In this document: positions 1-6,855 of the stretch, piece by piece
Numbering within the stretch: position 1 is the stretch's first letter
Layout of the letters: each line of letters opens with the position of its first letter
Assembly (NCBI GenBank): GCA_964361785.1
Contig: CAYIBX010000028.1
Location: 1 to 12,683 of the forward strand
Length of the DNA stretch: 12,683 bases
Direction of reading: 5' to 3'
From: UBA927 sp964361785
Lineage (GTDB): Bacteria; Patescibacteriota; Microgenomatia; UBA10105; UBA927
Translations under genes and position numbers: made by a program
Notes under the pieces: generated by a model
What the model was told of the DNA's origin: nothing
Seen by the model: the letters and a program-made list of their open reading frames with translations, nothing else
Database searches by the model: none

Positions 1-756
1 AGTGTACTTGAGTCGTTTCAAAAACAATGTACCAACCGTATAAAAGTATATACGTTTACATCCAATAAAGGCGCGTTTTTCGCTTCAAACTACGCACTAG
101 AGAAAGCTAAAGGGCACTACATCGCTATGATGGATGCAGATGACGTGTCTCATACACATCGTATTGCATCTCAGGTAGACTATCTTCAAAATAATCCTCA
201 AACCATTGTATTGGGCACACAAGCAACCATTATTAATGCCAAAGGAAAAATAACGGGCAAAAAATCTATGCCGCTTGATCACGATACGATATACAAACAA
301 TTTGCCATCGTCCACCCTATGGTACATCCATCTGTAATGATTAACCGTGCTTTATTACCAAATCCCAACGTATTGTATACGTGTAAATACGGCGTCAATG
401 ATGATTACTACGCATTTTTTAAACTCTTGTCACACGGAAAATTTGCTAATCTTTCCCAAGCGCTTCTTAACTACCGCGTGCACAGCCACAACTCATCGCT
501 TACGCACCTCAAAGAACATTTTTGGGCGATTACCAAAATTCGGATTGAGGCGATTACGAAATTAAACTATCAAGCGCCATTTATAGCGTTCCCAATCATG
601 GTTCTTCAAACAGTAATTGTGAGTGTGTTGCCAGAAAATATGTTGCGTGAACTTTTTTACTATATCAGAGGGATTAAAAAGATAACATTTCATTTCAAAT
701 TCCCTGAATTTACGTTTGCGAAACTACGGTACTATGCAGCTACATTTTTAGCGTGA
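1..756 (+). CDS. Family 2 glycosyltransferase, 5'-truncated by the window edge
   Basis: The reading frame is open from base 1, so the N-terminus with the first nucleotide-sugar-binding strand lies outside the window; 251 residues are visible. Residues 43-48 read MMDADD, the DxD-type metal and nucleotide-sugar site of GT-A fold GT2 enzymes, preceded by a segment (KGHYIA) typical of the strand before it. The next stretch (HRIASQVDYLQNNP) is the usual helix after the DxD in this family. A later YGVNDDYY segment is in the place of the acidic catalytic-base motif, and LLNYRVHSHNSS resembles the family's C-terminal RxHxxS region. It probably transfers a sugar from a nucleotide-sugar during surface polysaccharide or glycan assembly on the cytoplasmic face of the membrane. 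The large GT-C-like membrane protein just downstream supports an envelope glycan locus. Acceptor and sugar cannot be predicted. The family call is firm; the pathway is inferred. Confidence 0.88.
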   Translation, partial: SVLESFQKQCTNRIKVYTFTSNKGAFFASNYALEKAKGHYIAMMDADDVSHTHRIASQVDYLQNNPQTIVLGTQATIINAKGKITGKKSMPLDHDTIYKQFAIVHPMVHPSVMINRALLPNPNVLYTCKYGVNDDYYAFFKLLSHGKFANLSQALLNYRVHSHNSSLTHLKEHFWAITKIRIEAITKLNYQAPFIAFPIMVLQTVIVSVLPENMLRELFYYIRGIKKITFHFKFPEFTFAKLRYYAATFLA

Positions 757-783
757 GGAGAATTGCTCTTTTACAAAAAAATA

Positions 784-1083
784 TTATAGAGGTTGAATGC
801 CAATCTTTTGTTCGATCGTATCAAGGCGTTCGGTAATCTCATCGTGTTGACCTTGATGAAGAGTTTGTTCTTCACGCATATCTTGCACTTCTTTCATAAG
901 TTCGTCCATACGCGTATCGAAATGATCTTTTGTGGGAAGCCCTTTAATTTTTGCTTCTATTTTTCCCTCAAGTTCATTCAATCGTTCTTCAATATATGCT
1001 TTTGTGGGAAGATCACGAATCTCTTCCTTCACCACTTTTCGAATAAGTTCTTCAGTAACTGGAGAATTTTTTTGAGGAGTCAT
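784..1083 (-). CDS. Small coiled-coil protein with a repeated LPTK unit
   Basis: A 99-aa, highly charged protein with no signal peptide or membrane segment. It is almost entirely predicted helix and coiled coil (heptad-like runs such as ERLNELEGKIEAKIKG and ERLDTIEQKIG). LPTK occurs at residues 25-28 and 49-52, each followed by an aromatic and charged helix, suggesting an internal duplication of about 24 residues. Small coiled-coil proteins of this style are common in CPR genomes, but I recognise no named family and propose no function. It runs against the flanking + strand genes; its stop is 28 bases after the glycosyltransferase stop, and its ATG is 17 bases from the ATG of the large membrane protein. 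A TATAGT box lies 9 nt before the ATG and GAGG directly precedes it. Confidence 0.72.
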   Translation of the reverse strand: MTPQKNSPVTEELIRKVVKEEIRDLPTKAYIEERLNELEGKIEAKIKGLPTKDHFDTRMDELMKEVQDMREEQTLHQGQHDEITERLDTIEQKIGIQPL

Positions 1084-1100
1084 ACCTCAATTACTATACT
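1084..1100. promoter_or_regulatory. 17-bp divergent start region with a -10 box for the coiled-coil gene
   Basis: On the minus strand TATAGT (1093-1098) lies 9 nt before the ATG of the coiled-coil gene, giving a very short or absent leader, with TGAGG at 1085-1089 just before the ATG. The TGAGG can pair with CCTCA inside the first codons (1072-1076 against 1085-1089 on the + strand), which would hide the start codon in a small hairpin. On the + strand TACTAT/TATACT lies only 0-3 nt before the ATG of the membrane protein, too close for a normal leaderless start, so that gene's promoter is unresolved. No good -35 box is visible. Confidence 0.4.
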
Positions 1101-3857
1101 ATGGACAAAAAGATAAAACAATGGGTGATCCGATTCTGGCCTTTGCTGGCCCTCGTTGTCTTGGAGCTTACCCTTGCTATCACCAACTACACACCCGGAA
1201 CGTTTCTGATAGGCTGGGACAGTGTCATGCCGGAATTTAACTTCAAACAAGCGTTTATCACCAACATTTTTGGCGTATGGCAAGAGCATCGTGGCGTCGG
1301 TCTTCCTGACGGTATGGGGCATGCAGCAAATCTTGTACATACTGCATTTCTTTGGATACTTTCATTCGCACTCCCACAAAGTGTATTGCGATATGTATTT
1401 CAATTTCTTATGCATTTGACGGGGATGTTTGGGATGTATGCACTTCTCAAACAAATGTTTAAAACGAAAGCCTTGGCGATTATTGGTGCACTCTTTTATG
1501 GCCTCAACCTTATCACTATCCAAATGTTCTATACCCCTTTGGAAGCATTTTCTGTACACTTTGCCGCTTTGCCGTGGCTTGCCCTGACGCTTATACGCTA
1601 TTATCAAATTCCAAACAAAAATCATTTGATACACTTTGGGATAGTTGTCCTGCTCTCTACCCCACAATTTTTCATCCCAACATTTCTTCTACCAACGACA
1701 CTGCTTCTTGTCGCAATTTCAATGCCGTTTATCAAACAATGGAAGCGAGTGCTTACGGCAGGAGCTCTGTTTCATTGTATAAACGCATTTTGGTTACTTC
1801 CATATATATACCATCTCCCTTTTAACGCACCGATTATTAAGAATGCCAAAATAAACCAGATGAGTTCTCAAGAGGTGTACGTACGAAACCAAGCCTTTGG
1901 CGATGTCCAAAACGTACTATTGATGCGCGGATTTATGCTGGATTTTGAAGATGTAAACACTGACAGCCAACCAATATTTGTGATGGATACGTGGAGAACG
2001 TGGGTAGATCAACCACTCATAAAATATATTGGAGTATTTTTTGCTCTCTGCATCATCGCTGGACTTTTCACGAAAGTAGTCAACTTGACACCGACCGGTG
2101 CTTCGTTGACTACTTCTGGATTTAAAGTGATCTGGCTACTTTCTTTTATCCTTCTTGCGAATAATACACCCTATCTATCAAACGTCATGGAATGGTTGAG
2201 ACTCCATATCCCCCTTTTTGCTGAAGCGTATCGCTTTCCATTTACTAAATTTGGACTTCTTTACGGATTCGCAAGTACAATATTGATCATGAAGTTTTTT
2301 AGCCCCGCCAAAAAGGCGGGACTAATTTTAATTTCACTTATATTATTGACTGCATTTCCGGTATTTCAAGGACAATTCTTTTATGATGCATTACGTGTAA
2401 AACTTCCAAAGGATTATATAAAACTATTCACATTCATGGACAAACAAAATCACGATGGACGCGTTGCGTATCTTCCCCAACCAAGCTACTGGAGCTGGAA
2501 ACATTATAACTTCGGACTCGTCGGAAGCGGATTTATTTGGTATGGATTACCCCAGCCCATTATGGACCGAGCGTTTGATCCGTGGAGCAACGTCAATGAA
2601 AACTACTACTGGGAACTAAGTAATGCTTTATACCGCAATATCTCCGAAGAACTTGAGGCTGTTTTTTCTAAATATGATATTCAATACATTATCTATGACA
2701 AAAATATCTGGGCACAAAGTAACGACCGCTCGTTACTCGGTCAAGACTTGCCAACACTTCTTGCTTCATTGCCTTCTATAAATAGTATTAACCAACTAGA
2801 TAACATCACTGTCTACGAACGCAAATTAGATACGAAAGCATTTATTAGAACAACAAACACTCTTCCAATTATCAATCCCTATACGTGGACTGATAATGAT
2901 GTGGCTTATAAACAGATTGGAGACTACATCGCATCTTCATCTGCAGATTACATTTATCCATATAGATCATTATTTACAAAGCGATCTGTAGAGGAACGGG
3001 AATTTAATATACCTGACGTAATAGATAAAATAACAGCGCATGTGTTTGAAGCTTCAACAAGCTCAACACTTATCCCACAAGCAGTCAATCCATGCGGAGC
3101 GCTAAAACAGGGAGTCATTTCAAGTGAGATTGTAGACGATGCACTTGAAATACGTGCCCTAGATCAACGTGCGTGTATATCAATTGGCGCTCCCAATCTT
3201 TCTCATAATGATGGTTATCATGTGAAAGTTGAAACGAAAAATATAAAGGGTAGACCGCTCACCATGGCCATTATTAACAACACAGCAAAACATGTAGAAA
3301 TAGAAACTATATTACAAAATGCCGCCAATTACTTTATCCTGCCTCCCCTTGCTCCCGATGGGCTTGGGTATACGGTATATTTTGCCAATGACAGTATAGG
3401 GAAAAATGAAACGATAAACAGTATCAAAAGCATCGATTTCTATACAATACCGTATCAGGAAATGACAAATACAAAAATTATTACTCGTGATATTTCTTTA
3501 TCAAAAACCACAAATTCAATCAAATCCGTGAGTCACCCAAATCCTGCGTATTACAAAATAACACTGGGTCAATCAAATGCGGAACAAACACTTATCCTTT
3601 CTCAATCATTTAACAAAGGCTGGCTCGCTTTTTCTCTCCAAACCAAACAATTCTTGCCACATGTGATGGTAAATAATTGGAGCAACGGATGGATTGTACC
3701 CGCGGGGCAAACAACAATTGTAATCTTCTTTTACCCGCAGTTATTAGAATGGATAGGGCTTGGAATACTAGCCATCACATTAATCATCATCATCTTCCCG
3801 CCTCGTCGGCGGGTCGCCGATGAGGCGACTTCTGGCCACAGGTGTTGGAGTGGGTAG
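1101..3857 (+). CDS. Large multi-pass membrane protein, YfhO / GT-C glycosyltransferase-like
   Basis: A 918-aa protein. Its N-terminal half (about residues 10-430) has many hydrophobic segments; then comes a soluble, probably extracytoplasmic region (about 440-870) and a last membrane helix near 885-905. The first loop contains GWDSVMPEFNF, with Asp40 and Glu45 where GT-C transferases keep their acidic catalytic residues. The end (SQSFNKGWLAFS... HVMVNNWSNGWIVPAG ... YPQLLEWIG) matches the beta-rich tail plus final helix typical of YfhO-like and related polyprenyl-linked sugar transferases. It probably transfers a sugar from a lipid carrier to an envelope glycan, or helps glycan export; the substrate is unknown. 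No Shine-Dalgarno is seen before the ATG. Two features are odd: a GC-rich palindrome adds SPAKKAG inside a membrane region, and the last about 20 residues (from PPRRRVADEA) are encoded by a second palindrome, suggesting that the original stop was displaced. Confidence 0.72.
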   Translation: MDKKIKQWVIRFWPLLALVVLELTLAITNYTPGTFLIGWDSVMPEFNFKQAFITNIFGVWQEHRGVGLPDGMGHAANLVHTAFLWILSFALPQSVLRYVFQFLMHLTGMFGMYALLKQMFKTKALAIIGALFYGLNLITIQMFYTPLEAFSVHFAALPWLALTLIRYYQIPNKNHLIHFGIVVLLSTPQFFIPTFLLPTTLLLVAISMPFIKQWKRVLTAGALFHCINAFWLLPYIYHLPFNAPIIKNAKINQMSSQEVYVRNQAFGDVQNVLLMRGFMLDFEDVNTDSQPIFVMDTWRTWVDQPLIKYIGVFFALCIIAGLFTKVVNLTPTGASLTTSGFKVIWLLSFILLANNTPYLSNVMEWLRLHIPLFAEAYRFPFTKFGLLYGFASTILIMKFFSPAKKAGLILISLILLTAFPVFQGQFFYDALRVKLPKDYIKLFTFMDKQNHDGRVAYLPQPSYWSWKHYNFGLVGSGFIWYGLPQPIMDRAFDPWSNVNENYYWELSNALYRNISEELEAVFSKYDIQYIIYDKNIWAQSNDRSLLGQDLPTLLASLPSINSINQLDNITVYERKLDTKAFIRTTNTLPIINPYTWTDNDVAYKQIGDYIASSSADYIYPYRSLFTKRSVEEREFNIPDVIDKITAHVFEASTSSTLIPQAVNPCGALKQGVISSEIVDDALEIRALDQRACISIGAPNLSHNDGYHVKVETKNIKGRPLTMAIINNTAKHVEIETILQNAANYFILPPLAPDGLGYTVYFANDSIGKNETINSIKSIDFYTIPYQEMTNTKIITRDISLSKTTNSIKSVSHPNPAYYKITLGQSNAEQTLILSQSFNKGWLAFSLQTKQFLPHVMVNNWSNGWIVPAGQTTIVIFFYPQLLEWIGLGILAITLIIIIFPPRRRVADEATSGHRCWSG
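2300..2324. repeat. GC-rich palindrome inside the GT-C-like gene
   Basis: CCCGCC, AAAAA and GGCGGG (2304-2320) form a perfect 6-bp stem with a 5-nt loop. After one C-A mismatch the stem continues with TAG/CTA on the outside, giving 9 pairs of 10. It is in frame and encodes SPAKKAG between two hydrophobic stretches. The GC content stands out from the AT-rich surroundings. The same stem recurs near the 3' end of this gene, suggesting a dispersed palindromic element rather than chance. On the + strand the hairpin is followed by AATTTT, so it could also weakly terminate transcription. Confidence 0.6.
3797..3829. repeat. Double hairpin / long palindrome at the 3' end of the GT-C-like gene
   Basis: Two perfect 6-bp stems with 5-nt loops stand side by side: CCCGCC-TCGTC-GGCGGG (3797-3813) and GTCGCC-GATGA-GGCGAC (3813-3829). 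The same bases can instead fold into one hairpin (3799-3827) with a 13-bp stem (one non-Watson-Crick pair) and a GGT loop. The first stem is identical to the palindrome at 2304-2320. It encodes the arginine-rich end of the large membrane protein and separates that gene from the duplicated C-terminal remnant. REP-like behaviour is inferred, not shown. Confidence 0.6.
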
Positions 3858-3889
3858 GATTAGGAGTATTGGTCATCGCTTTTATCTAT
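3830..3889 (+). pseudogene. Frame-shifted remnant of a second YfhO/GT-C-like C-terminus
   Basis: In a different frame from the 918-aa gene, these 20 codons read FWPQVLEWVGLGVLVIAFIY. The genuine C-terminal helix of the upstream gene, at 3729-3788, reads FYPQLLEWIGLGILAITLII; 12 of 20 residues are identical and most others are conservative. The DNA differs mostly at third positions, the mark of two copies that each evolved as protein before one decayed. The remnant has no start: a TGA at 3821-3823 interrupts its frame upstream, and the frame runs on to TAA at 3947-3949. It is probably the relic of a tandem paralogue lost by deletion, with the double hairpin at the junction. The mntA promoter lies in its distal part. 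Confidence 0.6.
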
Positions 3890-3899
3890 ATGTTATACT
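3869..3899 (+). promoter_or_regulatory. Leaderless promoter of mntA-hepT
   Basis: TATACT (3894-3899) is a good -10 box exactly 6 nt before the mntA ATG, so the transcript would begin at or next to the start codon. No Shine-Dalgarno precedes the gene. A weak -35 (TTGGTC, 3869-3874) lies 19 bp upstream. The same TATACT-6-ATG geometry recurs at 7461-7475 in this window. Confidence 0.5.
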
Positions 3900-3905
3900 C
3901 TTCTT

Positions 3906-4199
3906 ATGGATATCCAAACGATTATCGCGCGCGCGACACCCATCCTTAAACGATATGGAGTGAAAAAAGCCGCACTCTTTGGTTCGGTCGTACGTGGCGA
4001 AACAACGCCCAAAAGCGATATAGATATCCTTGTTGAACTCCCCAAATCAACAAGCTTATTTCAATTTATTGATATACAACTTGCATTAGAAGATGCACTT
4101 GAAAAAAAAGTGGACCTTGTCGAATATGATGCAATAAAACCCAGACTAAAACCATATATTTTACATGATGAACGCATTTTTTATTCTATAAATGCATGA
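3906..4199 (+). CDS. mntA: MntA-type nucleotidyltransferase antitoxin
   Basis: A 97-aa minimal nucleotidyltransferase. It has the family signature GSVVRGE at residues 26-32, then SDIDILV with Asp38 and Asp40 as the metal-binding pair, and a third acidic residue at Asp70 (KKVDLVEY). In characterised MntA-HepT systems this protein is the antitoxin: it AMPylates the tyrosine next to the HEPN active site of HepT and switches off the RNase. Here all catalytic residues are present and the partner gene follows with a 4-nt ATGA overlap, the usual arrangement. Translation probably starts without a leader (TATACT 6 nt before the ATG). Orphan minimal nucleotidyltransferases exist, but the adjacent HEPN gene makes the two-component reading very likely. 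Confidence 0.9.
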   Translation: MDIQTIIARATPILKRYGVKKAALFGSVVRGETTPKSDIDILVELPKSTSLFQFIDIQLALEDALEKKVDLVEYDAIKPRLKPYILHDERIFYSINA

Positions 4200-4549
4200 A
4201 AATTCCCAATTTTTATATTGAAGATATGCTCGAGGCTATTTCTCTCGTTCAACAATATCTTAAAAATTGTACAGAGGAAGAATTTTCTCGAGATAAAGAA
4301 ACACAAGATGCGGTTATATATAGACTCATGATAATTGGTGAAGCAGCCACAAAAATTCCAGAGGAGATTAAAAAACAAGCCACAGATATTCCATGGAGAA
4401 CAATCATCGGATTTAGAAATGTCGTCATACACAATTATGCGCATGTATCCATGGGTCGCGTATGGGAAATATGTCAAACAGAACTTCCAAAGCTTACGAA
4501 GCAACTCTCAAACCTCTTACAAAGGTTACCACAGGTGCCCAAATTATAA
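4196..4549 (+). CDS. hepT: HepT-type HEPN RNase toxin (DUF86)
   Basis: A 117-aa, all-helical HEPN protein. The catalytic RX4HXY motif is intact as Arg74, His79, Tyr81 (GFRNVVIHNYAHV), and the preceding segment (RLMIIGEAATKIPEEI ... WRTIIG) is typical of DUF86. In known systems HepT cleaves RNA, including tRNA in some cases, and is neutralised when MntA adds AMP to the tyrosine of this motif. The ATG overlaps the mntA stop by 4 nt, giving translational coupling with antitoxin first. The reading frame closes 35 bases before the end of the convergent 328-aa gene, and no terminator is evident between them. Active toxin status is inferred from the intact motif. Confidence 0.9.
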   Translation: MKIPNFYIEDMLEAISLVQQYLKNCTEEEFSRDKETQDAVIYRLMIIGEAATKIPEEIKKQATDIPWRTIIGFRNVVIHNYAHVSMGRVWEICQTELPKLTKQLSNLLQRLPQVPKL

Positions 4550-4584
4550 CGATTTATCACTTTTCATGCGTTCACTGATGCTGG

Positions 4585-5571
4585 TCATCGAAAAAGCCGT
4601 GCCGATGCGCCGCTTGCGATACCTTGATATGCAGCTGGGTGTTTTCTTTCGCTCGATGATGACCCTACCAGCACCTGATTGGTATCTATATTCTTGTGCT
4701 CCTTCGTCGGTCCATGAAAAAACGCTTTTTTTGCAGGAGATTTTTCTGAAAAAACATACCCAAACCGCTCGTATTGGTTGGACAATCGAAGATTAGGATT
4801 TCTGGCCATGATGTGGCCAGCAATTATACCTCCGGCTTTCATATATGCTAAACGTGGTGCAAAGAAACCTAATACGCTTGGTACCATATATGAAGCAAAC
4901 GCTGGCTCAAGTACCTTGAGTGCTTGTTTTCGCTCAACGTCATGTGCAAAGTGCTTCATGGCATTTTCCGTTGCTTTATATTCTACATATGGTTGAGCAA
5001 ACGGAAGATACCCATATGCCATATACCAATTTGTAGGATTTTCTTTCGAAGAAAAAAATTCTCCATGCCCTATTTCATGCATACCGACAGCTTTATTGCG
5101 ATGAAACACTGAAATGGTATTGGTAATCGGATTATAATTATCAAGACGCATCATTTTTACAAATAACGTTTTTAATACTTGAAGCGGGATATACGGATAC
5201 CTCGCTGCTCGATCGAGCCATTTGGCAGTCGTTGAAAACTTTACCCTACCCTTTATTTCATCATTGGTAGCCAATAACCTTTTAATATCCCCAATGACCG
5301 ACGCGTGCCCCACACGCACCAACACATCACCCTTAAACGGCACATCTTTCCACCTATCAGAGAGTGTTTTGACTAATTCTTCCGGAGGATTATGAAACGC
5401 GTCTTTTAACGTAAGAAGTGGCAAATGGACAATAGGAACTGCTAATACATGACCGACCGTGTTTGCTAAGATACCATCTTTTGAATATGCAAAGCTGAGG
5501 GATCCTCCTTCTTTGCTTTTGAGCACATGTCTATGCTCATGATGTGCAACGCCTACTGGTAGTTCACCCAT
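4585..5571 (-). CDS. Unknown 328-aa protein with two HExxH motifs (putative zinc metalloprotease)
   Basis: The last gene of the AbiE operon. A central HEIGHG (His165, Glu166, His169) is the classic zincin zinc-binding and catalytic helix. A YVEYKATENA segment 28 residues on supplies a plausible third ligand (Glu197 in an ExxA setting), as in gluzincins. A second HExxH, HEHRH, lies at residues 11-15, which is unusual. Two hydrophobic stretches (about 39-54 and 226-256) could contact the membrane, but there is no clear signal peptide. The C-terminal 50 residues are low-complexity and polar. The start overlaps the upstream stop by 8 nt and has AGAGGA 8 nt before it, so it is coupled to the 187-aa gene. 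I recognise no named family; peptidase activity is inferred from the motif, and the substrate is unknown. Its presence in an abortive-infection-like operon makes a target-cleaving or toxin-processing role conceivable but unproven. Confidence 0.72.
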   Translation of the reverse strand: MGELPVGVAHHEHRHVLKSKEGGSLSFAYSKDGILANTVGHVLAVPIVHLPLLTLKDAFHNPPEELVKTLSDRWKDVPFKGDVLVRVGHASVIGDIKRLLATNDEIKGRVKFSTTAKWLDRAARYPYIPLQVLKTLFVKMMRLDNYNPITNTISVFHRNKAVGMHEIGHGEFFSSKENPTNWYMAYGYLPFAQPYVEYKATENAMKHFAHDVERKQALKVLEPAFASYMVPSVLGFFAPRLAYMKAGGIIAGHIMARNPNLRLSNQYERFGYVFSEKSPAKKAFFHGPTKEHKNIDTNQVLVGSSSSERKHPAAYQGIASGASARLFR

Positions 5572-6127
5572 GACTTAGTTCCTCTTCTATTGCCCCCAAT
5601 ACAAACCCTTGATGCACGCTCCAACCGATGTATTGATGGAGTTTCTCCGTCGTCTTATATGGCAAATCTACGATAGTTGGGTACATAGCAAGTGCTTGAT
5701 TGATACGAAGTTCTGTAATTTTTCCGAGAAATAATCCTATAATCGGATCTACTTTGTTTAGATACGACATATTTTGATCCTTTTCATACGACTTTCCCCA
5801 TATATCAGCTATGCCCTTCACTGCATCATTTTTGGAAAGATCAGCAGTCTCCGGATTTATACCGCTGACCATCAAAGACAAAAGATATCCATCCAGTGCT
5901 CCGAGTGCCATAATCGGTGCAGCAGTTTTCAAATACTCATCACGTTTTTCAAATTTGGCTTCATCAAGGATATGTGCCATCTCACTACTAGCAAGCCCTG
6001 CGAGTGCCTGTACAGAGGTAACAACACTCTCGTGCAACCTGTCGATAAGCTGCTTGCGATCGTCTTCTGACAGCGTCGTAAGCGCCACCCAACGCTCAAA
6101 GAGTTGTGTGTAGTTCATATCAGACAT
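5564..6127 (-). CDS. Unknown helical 187-aa protein of the AbiE operon
   Basis: A soluble, largely alpha-helical protein with no recognised motif. An N-terminal acidic helical part (about 1-75) is followed by a more hydrophobic middle (APIMALGALDGYLLSLMVSG, about 80-110) that may pack internally or touch the membrane. The ATG shares one base with the stop of the AbiEii gene (TAATG), and GAAGG lies 4 nt before it. Its own stop overlaps the start of the HExxH gene by 8 nt. This places it firmly in one translation-coupled unit with AbiEi, AbiEii and the metalloprotease-like protein. It could be an adaptor, inhibitor or substrate of the next gene product, but only the gene order supports that. 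Alternative start: the next Met at residue 4. Confidence 0.7.
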   Translation of the reverse strand: MSDMNYTQLFERWVALTTLSEDDRKQLIDRLHESVVTSVQALAGLASSEMAHILDEAKFEKRDEYLKTAAPIMALGALDGYLLSLMVSGINPETADLSKNDAVKGIADIWGKSYEKDQNMSYLNKVDPIIGLFLGKITELRINQALAMYPTIVDLPYKTTEKLHQYIGWSVHQGFVLGAIEEELSHG

Positions 6128-6855
6128 TATACCTTCTTTTCTTCTTCCAACAAGCTTATCACCTCTTCTTTCAAACTCCCACGAATCGTACGAAACGTAT
6201 CGTACGGCAAGAGTGTATTGAGGTCCTCATCGATTATTTGTTTATTGACTCTTTTTTTCACAAATTCAATGAGTGTATCAAAAAAATCCGGCATCGTTTT
6301 TCCGGTTCGCTCCCTAATTATTTCTGGAATAAACCCATACCCATGCGACAAAAAATAATAGATGTCATAGATATCTCTTCCTGCTATATTTTTATGAATT
6401 CTATACCGGTCAAGAGGTGATACAAGTTTATTTGATACCATTGTTTCTTTCGTCTGACAAAAAATGCTTCGATCAATCTCTGACAGATACCGCATTTCAT
6501 AGATATTTGCCTTCCATCCACGCTCGAGAGCATCTATTTTCATAGTATTTCGTTCACCTTTGTTGCTTTCGTATTTTACAAGAAATGTGAGTGCCTTTTT
6601 ACTTTCATCTGAAACACTCATCCCAATTTTTTTAAATACTTGATGAAACAAACCCCTCATATCTTCAATGTTTGCATCGAAAACTACATCAAAATCCAAA
6701 TCCACAGACATCCGATCTAAAAATCCAGACATTGCAGCACATGTGCCACCCTTAAATCGCAAATTTCGTGAGAGTTTCGACGTATCCGAAATCGCTATGA
6801 GTGTACGAATAAGAATCATTTTATGACGTACATCTATCGGGCGAATTGAAATCAT
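6127..6855 (-). CDS. abiEii: AbiEii-type nucleotidyltransferase toxin
   Basis: A 242-aa protein with the AbiEii/type IV toxin signature. It has LRFKGGT at about residues 32-38, FLDRMSVDLDF with Asp52 and Asp54 as the metal-binding pair, SNKL with Lys143, and GRDIYDIYYFLS at about 159-170. Known AbiEii proteins are nucleotidyltransferases that arrest growth, for example by modifying tRNA acceptor ends, and give abortive infection against phage with the AbiEi antitoxin. I chose ATG 6853-6855 because it forms a 4-nt ATGA overlap with the AbiEi stop; an in-frame ATG 14 codons upstream lies inside the AbiEi gene and gives an unlikely N-terminus. All key motifs are intact, so the enzyme may be active. 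It is followed without a gap by two genes that are not part of the classic two-gene AbiE locus. Confidence 0.88.
   Translation of the reverse strand: MISIRPIDVRHKMILIRTLIAISDTSKLSRNLRFKGGTCAAMSGFLDRMSVDLDFDVVFDANIEDMRGLFHQVFKKIGMSVSDESKKALTFLVKYESNKGERNTMKIDALERGWKANIYEMRYLSEIDRSIFCQTKETMVSNKLVSPLDRYRIHKNIAGRDIYDIYYFLSHGYGFIPEIIRERTGKTMPDFFDTLIEFVKKRVNKQIIDEDLNTLLPYDTFRTIRGSLKEEVISLLEEEKKV

Noticed and set aside
2300..2324. Hairpin taken as a true transcription terminator within the large gene
   Set aside because: It lies in the middle of an intact 918-codon frame and is followed by only a short AATTTT; a palindromic repeat explains it better.
4712..4750. SPAKKA in the 328-aa protein as another copy of the palindrome-encoded peptide
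   Set aside because: The DNA there forms no CCCGCC/GGCGGG hairpin, so the peptide similarity is coincidental.
4335..4796. 153-codon + strand frame over the end of hepT and the tail of the 328-aa gene
   Set aside because: It overlaps two well-supported genes in other frames and its translation has no recognisable protein character.
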